Positions 6,966 through 13,758 are shown, counted from the first letter of the stretch. The stretch: 15,352 nucleotides of DNA from Minisyncoccota bacterium (GCA_028712605.1 JAQTPV010000018.1:1-15352); one strand, 5' to 3'. Numbers and translations are program-made. The notes: a model not told the origin generated them from the sequence alone.

Positions 6966-6994
6966 ATATTATCATCAATGAAACTTGATTGCAA
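6966..6994 (-). promoter_or_regulatory. Candidate rmuC promoter
   Basis: On the minus strand TTGCAA (6994-6989) and TAATAT (6971-6966) are 17 bases apart. The predicted start is near 6960, leaving a leader of about 30 bases before ATG 6931. TTGCAA is its own reverse complement and may also serve the + strand promoter at 6989-7016. Confidence 0.5.
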
Positions 6995-7016
6995 CCAGCG
7001 ATGATTGTGATAAAAT
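6989..7016 (+). promoter_or_regulatory. Candidate promoter of the GC-rich transcript
   Basis: TTGCAA (6989-6994) and TAAAAT (7011-7016) are 16 bases apart, and TG at 7008-7009 gives an extended -10 (TGATAAAAT). The predicted start is near 7023, which is downstream of the ATG of the alternative reading frame at 7001. Confidence 0.4.
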
Positions 7017-7201
7017 TAAATATCCCGAGAGGTTGGTCGCCACGAATAGTCGAGCCAGCAGTAATCATTGGCGAGAAGCCAGTTAAACCTGTGGCCGAGC
7101 TGTTCAAGCATTACCGGACAACCTCCATGGCACTTAGCATCCTTCTTAAGCTTCTTTGTCTTGTTGAAAGTTATGACACTTACTCAAGGGGCATAGGTTA
7201 A
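7001..7201 (+). CDS. Doubtful 66-aa reading frame overlapping the RNA candidate
   Basis: Alternative reading of this stretch. ATG 7001 opens a 66-codon frame beginning MIVIKLNIPRGWSPRIVEPA, with a balanced amino-acid composition that could be a small protein. Against it: there is no SD, the best upstream promoter would start transcription at about 7023 (after the ATG), and the GC content is raised throughout and beyond the frame to 7365. No similarity is recognised. It is retained so that the reader knows the frame exists. Confidence 0.25.
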   Translation: MIVIKLNIPRGWSPRIVEPAVIIGEKPVKPVAELFKHYRTTSMALSILLKLLCLVESYDTYSRGIG

Positions 7202-7398
7202 CCAAAAAGGATTCTGCTCGCCACGGGGCCAATTTTCTTGCTTTCAGGCAGGAGAGGACGACTCTTTAAGGCCCAACTAGTCCTTGGGTCGGCTTAACCC
7301 CACCGAGGAACGGGCCTCTGTAAAAACCTAGGGAAAGCGAGAGCCGGCTAAGTTTAAAAGTAAGCAAAACACGGGTTTGACTAGAAACCCGTGTTTTT
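7023..7398 (+). ncRNA. Candidate structured non-coding RNA, family unknown
   Basis: About 375 bases with a clear rise in GC (roughly 50-58% in most blocks, against about 40% in neighbouring genes). A candidate promoter lies in front and a perfect terminator hairpin at the end. Self-complementary segments include GAGGTTG (7029-7035) with CAACCTC (7119-7125), TGGCGAG (7069-7075) with CTCGCCA (7217-7223), AGGCCC (7269-7274) with GGGCCT (7312-7317), and small local hairpins at about 7239-7270. The first two pairings cross, implying a pseudoknot or alternative folds. I looked for RNase P, tmRNA, SRP and tRNA hallmarks, such as GAGGAAAGTCC, an ALAA tag and a GGTTCGA T-arm, and did not find them. 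The strand is chosen from the stronger T-run after the hairpin. Confidence 0.4.
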
Positions 7399-7400
7399 GT
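7366..7400. terminator. Strong bidirectional terminator
   Basis: AAAACACGGGTTT (7366-7378) and AAACCCGTGTTTT (7385-7397) form a perfect 13-bp stem with a six-base loop. TTTTTGT ends the + strand side and TTTTGC the minus side. It can terminate the + strand RNA candidate and the minus-strand gene that stops at 7415. Confidence 0.85.
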
Positions 7401-7414
7401 AAATTGAAACTACC

Positions 7415-7942
7415 TTACTTAACTTCAAACGGCATTACAATAGCTAAAATATCATCCACATATATCTTTTGCTCGTATTTACCAGCTGACAGCATAATCC
7501 CCTCACAACCCATAGTGTTGCCCCCCGGTAATTTTTGAGGAAAAGCACTCTTAGGCCTGACGAATTCTTTGTTCGCTGTATCATAAGTGGCCACGCTTAA
7601 AGCTCCTGCTGGAATATCTTTCTTGATATCCAACGAAGTGCAAAACTGATCGGTTTGTTCAAAAACCTTAGTTTTAACAACTTTGGCAGGATTAAACTGC
7701 TCGCCTCCAGGTATTCTGCCTAAAAAAGCTTTAGTAAAATATTCATCAAATTTCACTTGATCGGGCTGTTCAGACAATTCCTCTGCTAGCTCCACTGCCG
7801 CTCGCCCTTCAGAAGATGGATTGTTGTTGCTTATATTTTGATTGGGAACATTACCCTTTTGATTGGTTAAAAGCAAACATAATAACCCCCCTACCGCTAC
7901 CACAAGTAAAACTATAATCACCACTAAAATTTTATTGTTCAT
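7415..7942 (-). CDS. Membrane-anchored extracytoplasmic protein, unknown (175 aa)
   Basis: Not recognised. An N-terminal hydrophobic anchor (about 4-26) is followed by an Asn/Ser/Pro-rich linker (27-46). A helical segment follows (EGRAAVELAEELSEQPDQ, 45-62), then a probably beta-rich domain (about 85-175). Two Cys in that outside domain (C101 and C146) could form a disulfide. Cys22 lies inside the hydrophobic stretch and does not sit in a proper lipobox, so a lipoprotein is unlikely. Seven bases separate it from the gene upstream (8429-7950), so the two probably form one operon ending at the 7366-7400 terminator. No SD precedes ATG 7942. Nothing assigns a function; both proteins look cell-surface. 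Confidence 0.8.
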   Translation of the reverse strand: MNNKILVVIIVLLVVAVGGLLCLLLTNQKGNVPNQNISNNNPSSEGRAAVELAEELSEQPDQVKFDEYFTKAFLGRIPGGEQFNPAKVVKTKVFEQTDQFCTSLDIKKDIPAGALSVATYDTANKEFVRPKSAFPQKLPGGNTMGCEGIMLSAGKYEQKIYVDDILAIVMPFEVK

Positions 7943-7949
7943 AAGATAT

Positions 7950-8429
7950 TTAATTATTAGTCGGCTGAAGCAATGGGCTGCTATCCTCGGTTGGCTGCAA
8001 GTTGCGGTCTAAATTATTAGCTAAATTTCTTAGCAAACCAAACAAGGCATTAAGCCTCAATGAACTCTTAAAATCACTCCAGTCTTTTTCTGCCATCATT
8101 CTATCTCCCGAATCAACTAAGGCCTCAATTTTTTGCCCAACCTCAATGGCCTCCCGAGAACCTATGGTTAACGCCGTCAAATCCCCGGGAATCATAAAAG
8201 AATTCAGTGCTACTTCAAGAACCGCCGCTGTACCACGAACAGTAGCTAATTGCCCATTGGCCCTACTTAATTGGTTTTCCACTTGCGCCTTATCTGCCTG
8301 GCAAGTTGTTTGAGCCACCTGGCACACTGTTTCTTTTTGGACAGCCTGACCAACCTGCCAATAAAAATAGCTGGCCACTACTATCGCTAAAACAGCGATT
8401 ATAGTAATAATGATTAAATATATTTTCAT
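7950..8429 (-). CDS. Membrane-anchored helical protein, unknown (159 aa)
   Basis: Not recognised. A single N-terminal hydrophobic helix (about 3-23) is followed by a likely extracytoplasmic, mainly helical domain. This contains two closely spaced Cys (C36 and C43), a coiled-coil-like stretch (QADKAQVENQLSRANGQLAT, 44-63) and further helices to about 143. The Ser/Pro/Asn-rich tail is disordered. ATG 8429 has no SD. A promoter-like TTGACA/TATAAT pair lies upstream and gene 7942-7415 follows after seven bases, so this is the first gene of a two-gene unit. It is separated from the exporter operon upstream by a terminator. Confidence 0.8.
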   Translation of the reverse strand: MKIYLIIITIIAVLAIVVASYFYWQVGQAVQKETVCQVAQTTCQADKAQVENQLSRANGQLATVRGTAAVLEVALNSFMIPGDLTALTIGSREAIEVGQKIEALVDSGDRMMAEKDWSDFKSSLRLNALFGLLRNLANNLDRNLQPTEDSSPLLQPTNN

Positions 8430-8465
8430 TTATTAAAGATAAAATAATTTTTTCGACTTTTATTT

Positions 8466-8497
8466 ATTATAACTCATTTTATTAAAAAAGTTGTCAA
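8466..8497 (-). promoter_or_regulatory. Candidate promoter of the 8429-7415 gene pair
   Basis: Perfect TTGACA (8497-8492) and TATAAT (8471-8466) lie on the minus strand, but 20 bases apart instead of the usual 17. Transcription would start near 8459, about 30 bases before ATG 8429. The long spacing may weaken it or require an activator. Confidence 0.5.
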
Positions 8498-8498
8498 C

Positions 8499-8528
8499 AA
8501 AAAACTCCTCCAAAAAGAGGGTTTTTTG
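8499..8528. terminator. Terminator ending the exporter operon
   Basis: CTCCTC (8505-8510) and GAGGG (8517-8521), flanked by A-runs and T-runs, form a hairpin with a short A-rich loop. TTTTTTGTTG follows on the minus strand and TTTTTTGC on the + strand. It sits 24 bases after the stop of 8983-8552, at the end of the operon. Confidence 0.7.
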
Positions 8529-8551
8529 CTTTCAGAACAAACGAATAAAGG

Positions 8552-8983
8552 CTATTGGGGTAAGCCTACTCCGCTTGGCCTTATTTGAATTGACTGAGCA
8601 GTAATACTGCCGTCTTGATTGGCTGCTCCATTCGCCACTATACTCTCCCCTATCGTTAAGGCGTCAACGGTTCCGGTTGAAAATTGCATAATCGGGGTGG
8701 AAGTAGAAAAGAAAACTATTTTAGACCCGCCATCACTCAACTTAATAGTTATACTTTTATCGTCCTTGGAGATAATTTCACCGGTTGCCCCACCTTGACC
8801 AGCCCTTCTTGTCCCTCCTCCTTGCTGGGCCAACTGTTGCCTTTGATCCGGAGTTAGATTACGAAAGTTAGCAAAATTGCCTCCGGTAAATTGCTGGCTT
8901 CTGCCGTATTGCATTCCTCCGTAAAAAGCCCCTCCTCCAGCCACAATGGCGGTTAATAAAATCGCGACAATAATTTTACTCAT
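8552..8983 (-). CDS. DUF5666-like membrane-anchored protein (143 aa)
   Basis: Last gene of the exporter operon. An N-terminal hydrophobic signal/anchor (about 3-22) is followed by a Gly/Gln-rich linker with NLTPDQRQQLAQQ (42-54). A small beta domain (about 66-137) shows the pattern GEIISKDDKSITIKLSDG, then DALTIGESIVANGAANQDGS and a closing ITAQSIQIRP. This pattern resembles DUF5666-type five-stranded barrels and matches, at low identity, the C-terminal part of the protein from 13270-12761. No catalytic residues are evident. It likely sits outside the membrane as a partner or accessory of the transporter. It starts seven bases after the permease stop. The family name is from memory of the pattern and is not tested. 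Confidence 0.82.
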   Translation of the reverse strand: MSKIIVAILLTAIVAGGGAFYGGMQYGRSQQFTGGNFANFRNLTPDQRQQLAQQGGGTRRAGQGGATGEIISKDDKSITIKLSDGGSKIVFFSTSTPIMQFSTGTVDALTIGESIVANGAANQDGSITAQSIQIRPSGVGLPQ

Positions 8984-8990
8984 GTTTATA

Positions 8991-10214
8991 TTATTCGTAA
9001 CGTAAAGCCTCTATGGGATTGAGCTTGGCCGCCCGACGAGCCGGATAAAAGCCAAAAATAATCCCAATAGCGGCTGATACGCCGAATGCTAATAATATTG
9101 ATAGTAAAGAAACTTTCGTAGCAATATTGCCAAACCGAGCAACAGCAAGAGCCGAAAGCCATCCTAATAAAATCCCCACAAAACCGCCCAAAAAGGTAAG
9201 CGCTACTGACTCTGCTAAAAACTGCAGGCTGATATCTTTTTTTCTAGCTCCAATAGCCTTCCTTAACCCAATTTCTCTAGTTCTTTCCGTGACGGTAGTA
9301 AGCATCATATTCATAATGCCAATACCTCCCACAATCAGCGAGATGCCGGCTATTGAAGCCAGTAGAATGGTCATGGTGTTGGTGACGGTAGAGGCAGTTT
9401 GTACAATATCCTGCTGATTCATAACCTGAAAATCGGCCAGTTGGGGATTGGCTATGTTATGCCTTTGTAAAAGCAAGCTCGTGATTTCCTCCTGAACAGC
9501 CGTCATTTCGTTAGGGTTAGCCGCCTCAACACTGATGGTCGTTACATAAGTATCTCCTGCCAGAAACCGCTGTGCTGTAGAAAGAGGCACAAAAATCATA
9601 TCATCTTGGCTGCCAAAGCCCGTACCGCCCTTTGATTTCGTCACTCCAATCACTTTAAAATCCACCTTATTGATACGAATTATTTGGCCTATAGGATCTG
9701 CTCCTTCTCCGAAAAGATCATCCCGAGTAGTGGGGCCAAGTACTGCCACTTTTGACAAGCTCCGCACATTTTGGTCAGAGATAAACGAGCCGGAATCAAT
9801 TTGGACGTTGCGCACTTGAGGATATACCGCTACCGTACCAATCACTTGCGTATTAGTATTTTTACCTTTAGCGGTTACTTGGTATCTCCTTGATATCTCT
9901 GGGGCCACAGCCTTAGCGAGCGTAATTTCTTTCTGGATAGCGTCAGCATCGGCTTGGGTAAGCGTCTGGGCTGAACCGCGCCCGGCGCTCACTTGAGAAC
10001 CGGCTCCTCGTTGAAAACCTGGTGTTACCAGTACCAAGTTTGAGCCAATTGATTGAATGCTGGACTCAATTGAACCTTGAGCGCCTTGGCCGATGGAAAT
10101 CATCGCAATCACCGAGCCAATACCGATAACAATACCAAGAACAGTAAGCCCTGATCTTACTTTGTTAACGGTTATAGCTGAAAAAGTTTCTTGGAATATA
10201 TCATTGATGCTCAT
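8991..10214 (-). CDS. MacB/FtsX-family ABC transporter permease
   Basis: Membrane subunit of a MacB-type (type VII) ABC transporter, 407 residues. TM1 is at about 20-42, followed by a large extracytoplasmic periplasmic-core-type domain (about 43-275). A C-terminal FtsX domain has TMs at about 281-303, 335-358 and 370-392. ERTREIGLRKAIGA (310-323), after TM2, is the conserved coupling segment, and PARRAAKLNPIEALRYE closes the protein as in the family. Unlike E. coli MacB, the ATPase is not fused and is encoded by the preceding gene. The ATG overlaps the ATPase stop (ATGA), giving translational coupling. Such transporters move substrates by mechanotransmission. The substrate here (peptide, lipid or drug) is unknown. 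Confidence 0.93.
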   Translation of the reverse strand: MSINDIFQETFSAITVNKVRSGLTVLGIVIGIGSVIAMISIGQGAQGSIESSIQSIGSNLVLVTPGFQRGAGSQVSAGRGSAQTLTQADADAIQKEITLAKAVAPEISRRYQVTAKGKNTNTQVIGTVAVYPQVRNVQIDSGSFISDQNVRSLSKVAVLGPTTRDDLFGEGADPIGQIIRINKVDFKVIGVTKSKGGTGFGSQDDMIFVPLSTAQRFLAGDTYVTTISVEAANPNEMTAVQEEITSLLLQRHNIANPQLADFQVMNQQDIVQTASTVTNTMTILLASIAGISLIVGGIGIMNMMLTTVTERTREIGLRKAIGARKKDISLQFLAESVALTFLGGFVGILLGWLSALAVARFGNIATKVSLLSILLAFGVSAAIGIIFGFYPARRAAKLNPIEALRYE

Positions 10215-10924
10215 AATTGGTTGGGGTTAGCGATACGACGTTTAATATTTTTTTCGTCCTCTGTAATCTCGCCGTCCCGAATATGGATAATGCGATTAGC
10301 GTGTTCTGCAACATAGCGTTCATGAGTGATGAGAATAACTGTGCGACCATGTTCGCTATTCAACCGTTGAAAAGTGTCTAACACAATCTCACCGGTTTTA
10401 GTATCAAGGTTACCAGTTGGCTCATCGGCTAAAATTATTGCCGGATCATTCACTAAAGCCCGGGCAATAGCCACTCTCTGCATTTGTCCGCCCGAAAGCT
10501 GGTTAGAAAGATGATTCCAGCGATCTTCTGATAGGCCTGACGCCACAAGCGCCTGCTTGGCTTTCTCCTCTCGTTCAAAATGAGGCACATTATCATACAT
10601 CAAAGGAAGCGCCACATTGCGAAGCACGGTTGCCCTGGGCAAAAGGTTATATGATTGAAAAACAAAGCCGATTTTATCTCTTCTCACGTCTGCTAGCTCA
10701 TCATCAGATAATCTGGAAACATCCTGCTTGTCAAGAAAATAAGTACCGCTAGTTGGCGTGTCTAAAGCTCCCAAGATATGCATCAAGGTAGACTTACCAG
10801 AACCCGAAGGTCCCATAATAGCAATAAACTCGCCTTCTTTAATCTTGAAAGAAATCCCCTTAAGCGCGATCGTTTCCATACCGCTCCTTTGATAGACCTT
10901 TGTAATATTTTGACATTCTATCAT
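10211..10924 (-). CDS. MacB/LolD-type ABC transporter ATPase
   Basis: Nucleotide-binding subunit powering the adjacent permease; 237 residues from ATG 10924. Walker A GPSGSGKST is at 38-46, the Q-loop at Q90 (FVFQSYNLLP), the signature LSGGQMQRVAIARAL at 143-157, Walker B IILADEPTGNLD at 163-174 and the switch His at H201. The sequence style is that of the LolD/MacB/FtsE group. An upstream in-frame start (to 10975) would add 17 residues and overlap the adaptor gene. ATG 10924 gives MIECQNITKVY, the family-typical N-terminus, and is preferred, although no SD is visible. Order adaptor-ATPase-permease with short gaps indicates one complex. Confidence 0.95.
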   Translation of the reverse strand: MIECQNITKVYQRSGMETIALKGISFKIKEGEFIAIMGPSGSGKSTLMHILGALDTPTSGTYFLDKQDVSRLSDDELADVRRDKIGFVFQSYNLLPRATVLRNVALPLMYDNVPHFEREEKAKQALVASGLSEDRWNHLSNQLSGGQMQRVAIARALVNDPAIILADEPTGNLDTKTGEIVLDTFQRLNSEHGRTVILITHERYVAEHANRIIHIRDGEITEDEKNIKRRIANPNQL

Positions 10925-10949
10925 AATGCTAAAAACTTTGGCGGATGAG

Positions 10950-12746
10950 CTAGCGACCGAACCCTCCTCCACCAAGCCCTTGAATGCCCAAACCGCTATT
11001 TTGTTGAGATTGACTCTGCGAGGTGGCAGCAGTAATCGTTTGGGTTATAACCTGGTCTCCCTCTTTCAGCCCGCTGACAATTTCAGTCAACGAATCATTA
11101 AACGACCCGACGGTAACAGATTGCTGTTTAGGAGTCTTTTGAGAGATAACACCTGTGGTGTTCGCCCCACTTTGGTTAGAAGGAACCGCTTCATCAAGCA
11201 TTTCCACATAGCTTCTGTCACCAGATGTTTTAACGGCTGAATTTGGCACAAGTAAAACATCAGACTTAGCATCAGTAATAATTGAAGCAGAAACGCTCAT
11301 CCCGGGCTTAACCCTGTCATCTTGCGTGTCAAAAACAATCTTAACAGTATAGGTGACCACGCCTTGCGATACTGTCCCAAGAGAATCAATTTCTGCCACT
11401 TCTCCTGTAATACTCAAACCATCTACCGCGTCAAAGGTGAGCGTGGCCTTTTGACCTTTTTTAACCTTGGCGATATCAACCTCGTTCAAAGAGATTTCAG
11501 CAATCTTTTGTTGAGTAGCAAGGGTTACAAGCGATGTACCTGATGATGCCGTATCGCCCTTTTTAGCGCTCACCTTAACGATTACTCCGCCGAAAGGAGC
11601 ACGAATATAGCAGTCAGCTAAAGCCTCTTGTGCTGTAAGAAGTGCATCTTCTTTCTGCTGAATAGTAATCTTTTTGGCCCGGATGCTAAGATCGTCTGCG
11701 CCTGCTTTTGTTTTAGCCAGCGACAAAGTCTTTTCTTGGATAGAGCGTTCAGCGTCTGTAATCGCTACCTTAGAGTCTTCAATAGATTTTTGAGCAGAAA
11801 GAAGACTCGAAAAATTACTATTAGTTGTGCCTGTATAAGCATTAAGGCTTGAAAGATGGGTATTGGAGAGCGAGTTTGGCTTTAAATTCCGCTCCGTGAG
11901 CTTGTCTTGGTAGAACTGAATTAGATCATTCGCGCTTTTCACCGCTTCGGCTATCTTTTTAGCAGTTTCATAGGATTCATTGATAAGATCCTCTATGGTG
12001 CTGGTTGAAGAAAACCTACTGGCTGATTTGTAATCATTAAAATTTTTATCGTAGGCCGTGCGAGCCTTTTGGTAATTATCGTAGGCTATATTGCCGTATT
12101 GTAAGGCCTTAGTGTCAAAAGCTTTAACATTATCTACATAATAATCCATATTGGCTTGGCTCTTATTGAAAGCGTTACCGAATAATATATCACTCAACCC
12201 CGCCATCACAGTTGGAAGGTCTAGAAATGCATTAGAAACCGTATTAAAACCATCCTCGTATGCCTTTTGCAGATTGTCATCCGCTTTCTGCCTTGTCTCC
12301 CCGGCTTGAGTCAAAGCATTTTCCGCTTGGAATAAAGTGAGCTCGTCCACGGGCTCAAGTAAATTGTCTAATTCCAGTTTGGCAGTTTCCAGATTAGTTT
12401 CAGCATCTCTCAAGGCCCGTGCTGCATCTTGAGTATCTATTTGAGCCAAGAGCGTTCCTGCTGTAACCTCTTGTCCTAAGGTGGCGTAAACAGCCACTAT
12501 CTGCCCACTGACTTGCGGCTTTATGTCTACCTGATTTAAAGCAGAAATCTGACCGCTACCTGAAACAGAAGTTATCAATGTTCCCTTTTCAACTGCCGCT
12601 AAAGCATATCGTGTTTGAGCGGTATTGCCCCTCAAGGCGCTGATACCAAAATAACCTGCCACAACCAGCAAAATAGCTATGATAACAGAAGTTGTTTTCC
12701 TTTTCTTAACAAATTTCAAAATGTTTTTTGGGATATTTTTTAGCAT
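10950..12746 (-). CDS. MacA/HlyD-like membrane fusion (adaptor) protein, extended form
   Basis: Adaptor of the tripartite-type exporter; 598 residues, against roughly 370-400 for classic MacA. The N-terminal membrane anchor is at about 19-37. The first lipoyl half is at about 70-104 (VDIKPQVSGQIVAVYATLGQ) and the second at about 380-410 (IRAPFGGVIVKVSAKKGD). Next come a beta-barrel (about 413-490), a membrane-proximal domain (about 495-570) and a Gln/Ser- then Gly-rich tail ending GGGGFGR. The lipoyl halves are separated by about 270 mostly helical residues, far more than the usual hairpin, with FLDLPTVMAGLSDILFG near 174-190. No outer-membrane TolC-type gene is nearby, consistent with a single-membrane host. 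It starts 14 bases after 12761, without an SD. Confidence 0.93.
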   Translation of the reverse strand: MLKNIPKNILKFVKKRKTTSVIIAILLVVAGYFGISALRGNTAQTRYALAAVEKGTLITSVSGSGQISALNQVDIKPQVSGQIVAVYATLGQEVTAGTLLAQIDTQDAARALRDAETNLETAKLELDNLLEPVDELTLFQAENALTQAGETRQKADDNLQKAYEDGFNTVSNAFLDLPTVMAGLSDILFGNAFNKSQANMDYYVDNVKAFDTKALQYGNIAYDNYQKARTAYDKNFNDYKSASRFSSTSTIEDLINESYETAKKIAEAVKSANDLIQFYQDKLTERNLKPNSLSNTHLSSLNAYTGTTNSNFSSLLSAQKSIEDSKVAITDAERSIQEKTLSLAKTKAGADDLSIRAKKITIQQKEDALLTAQEALADCYIRAPFGGVIVKVSAKKGDTASSGTSLVTLATQQKIAEISLNEVDIAKVKKGQKATLTFDAVDGLSITGEVAEIDSLGTVSQGVVTYTVKIVFDTQDDRVKPGMSVSASIITDAKSDVLLVPNSAVKTSGDRSYVEMLDEAVPSNQSGANTTGVISQKTPKQQSVTVGSFNDSLTEIVSGLKEGDQVITQTITAATSQSQSQQNSGLGIQGLGGGGFGR

Positions 12747-12760
12747 ATTGATTTTATAAA

Positions 12761-13270
12761 TTAATGCTGCCTGGGAGGCAAGATATCTAAGCGGGTAGCG
12801 CCCGGCGAAGACGGCGGAGGAGGCATCACCCTAATCAACTTAGCTGCTATTTGCCCATTTTGATTTGGCTCGCCAATGGCTACGATATAATCGTCAACCC
12901 TCAAATCAGAAAACTTAATATTGTCTTTAAGACTCTTAATGATAGTATCCTTATCAACTAACACAACGTTTTCTACGTCATCCTTCCCTTTGATAATAAA
13001 TTGTGTGGAGCTTACGCTATCAATTTTGATAATCTGTCCGAAGATACCGCCTGCATCAATAAAATCTCTATCGTCAGCGCCTCCCAAAAAACCTCCTCTG
13101 GGTCCGCCAAAATTACGATGGTAATTATCGCTCCACCGGCAAGAAAAATCCGCCTTTCTAACCCCCACAAACATCCCAATTTTAAACACAAGTAGAATAA
13201 TTAAGAAGGCCGCGATACTAAAAATAGCCCATTTGAAGACCTTCGCTTGCAAAAAACTATTGATATCCAT
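12761..13270 (-). CDS. DUF5666-like membrane-anchored protein (169 aa)
   Basis: Second gene of the operon. One membrane helix (about 13-36) is followed by a linker carrying FSCRWSDNYHRNFGGPRGGF (42-61), an Arg/Gly/aromatic segment. A beta-rich domain (about 75-149) follows: GQIIKIDSVSSTQFIIKG, VLVDKDTIIKSL, LRVDDYIVAIGEPNQNGQ, IAAKLIRVMP. A Pro-rich tail ends RLDILPPRQH. The last two strands mirror those of 8983-8552, so the operon encodes two versions of the same fold on either side of the transporter genes. It is probably extracytoplasmic. Spacing is 15 bases after the upstream gene and 14 before the adaptor. Function unknown; an accessory to export or envelope sensing is inferred. Confidence 0.83.
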   Translation of the reverse strand: MDINSFLQAKVFKWAIFSIAAFLIILLVFKIGMFVGVRKADFSCRWSDNYHRNFGGPRGGFLGGADDRDFIDAGGIFGQIIKIDSVSSTQFIIKGKDDVENVVLVDKDTIIKSLKDNIKFSDLRVDDYIVAIGEPNQNGQIAAKLIRVMPPPPSSPGATRLDILPPRQH

Positions 13271-13285
13271 AAATTTAGGTGTTAA

Positions 13286-13702
13286 TTAGTTTGTTAATTT
13301 GACTGAAGCGAAAATAGACTTTATGTCTCGCGTCAAAAATCTTAAAATCCCAAAAAATACCAATGTCGCGGCCGAGAGCATTATTAAACTCATAACCGGA
13401 AGCGTTTCTAACAAGGATAAGGCAAAACTCTGCCAGTAAGCAGTTACTACCTCAAAATCAGAAAATAATAACGAAAAAAACTGCCAGAATCCCGACTCCG
13501 CAAATCCGGCCTGCGCCATTTTGAAAACAGGAATAATAGCACCCGCCGAAGCAATAAGCCCAAAGGAAAATATTATTATTCTACGCCGCAATCTCCTATA
13601 TCGTTTTTCCTGTTGAATACGGCTCATTATCTTGCCAAAAAGGCCCTCCGGGATTTTAGGGGGTTCAACAGAACTAAATAATTTTTCATAGACCTTCAGC
13701 AT
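13286..13702 (-). CDS. Small membrane protein, possible anti-sigma factor (138 aa)
   Basis: First gene of the six-gene operon. The cytoplasmic N-terminal part (1-40) contains EPPKIPEGLFGKIMSRIQQE and a strongly basic RRLRRR stretch. Two clear membrane helices follow (about 42-62 and 99-122), with a hydrophobic segment at about 70-96 that may be another. The P-x-x-L-F-x-K-I-x-x-R-I pattern before a membrane helix resembles the start of some ECF anti-sigma factors. However, the zinc-binding HxxxCxxC of the ZAS type is absent. With an ECF-like sigma gene two genes upstream, the anti-sigma role is attractive but unproven. ATG 13702 has no SD. A TATACT box 16 bases upstream overlaps the conserved flank of a hairpin repeat. 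Confidence 0.8.
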   Translation of the reverse strand: MLKVYEKLFSSVEPPKIPEGLFGKIMSRIQQEKRYRRLRRRIIIFSFGLIASAGAIIPVFKMAQAGFAESGFWQFFSLLFSDFEVVTAYWQSFALSLLETLPVMSLIMLSAATLVFFGILRFLTRDIKSIFASVKLTN

Positions 13703-13718
13703 ATTTTGACCCTATTTT

Positions 13719-13758
13719 AGTATAATACGAATGAGGGATGCATTTTGGTGCATCCCTC
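13719..13758 (-). repeat. Hairpin repeat copy B, likely terminator of gene 14229-13786
   Basis: GAGGGATGCA (13733-13742) and TGCATCCCTC (13749-13758) make a perfect ten-bp stem with a six-base loop. It is flanked at 13723-13732 by TAATACGAAT (ATTCGTATTA on the minus strand). Copy A shares this flank exactly, and its stem is nearly the same. It follows the secreted-protein stop by 27 bases and leads into TATACT (13724-13719), a possible -10 box of the exporter operon. Confidence 0.75.

Noticed and set aside
6932..6994. Longer N-terminus for RmuC starting at TTG 6994
   Set aside because: The TTG is part of the best promoter -35 box. The extra 21 residues precede a normal membrane anchor and add no recognised RmuC sequence.
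7001..7201. Confident protein-coding gene in the GC-rich stretch
   Set aside because: It has no SD, the ATG lies upstream of the predicted start point, and GC is raised well beyond the frame. It is kept only as a low-confidence alternative.
7023..7398. RNase P RNA, tmRNA or SRP RNA in the GC-rich stretch
   Set aside because: The length would suit RNase P or tmRNA, but the conserved P4 sequence, the tmRNA tag and acceptor-type ends, and the SRP GGTCAGG/GGAAGG core were not found on either strand.
10925..10975. Longer N-terminus for the ABC ATPase (start at 10975)
   Set aside because: It would overlap the adaptor gene by 26 bases and put a Ser/Ala-rich tail in front of the family-typical MIECQNITKVY start.
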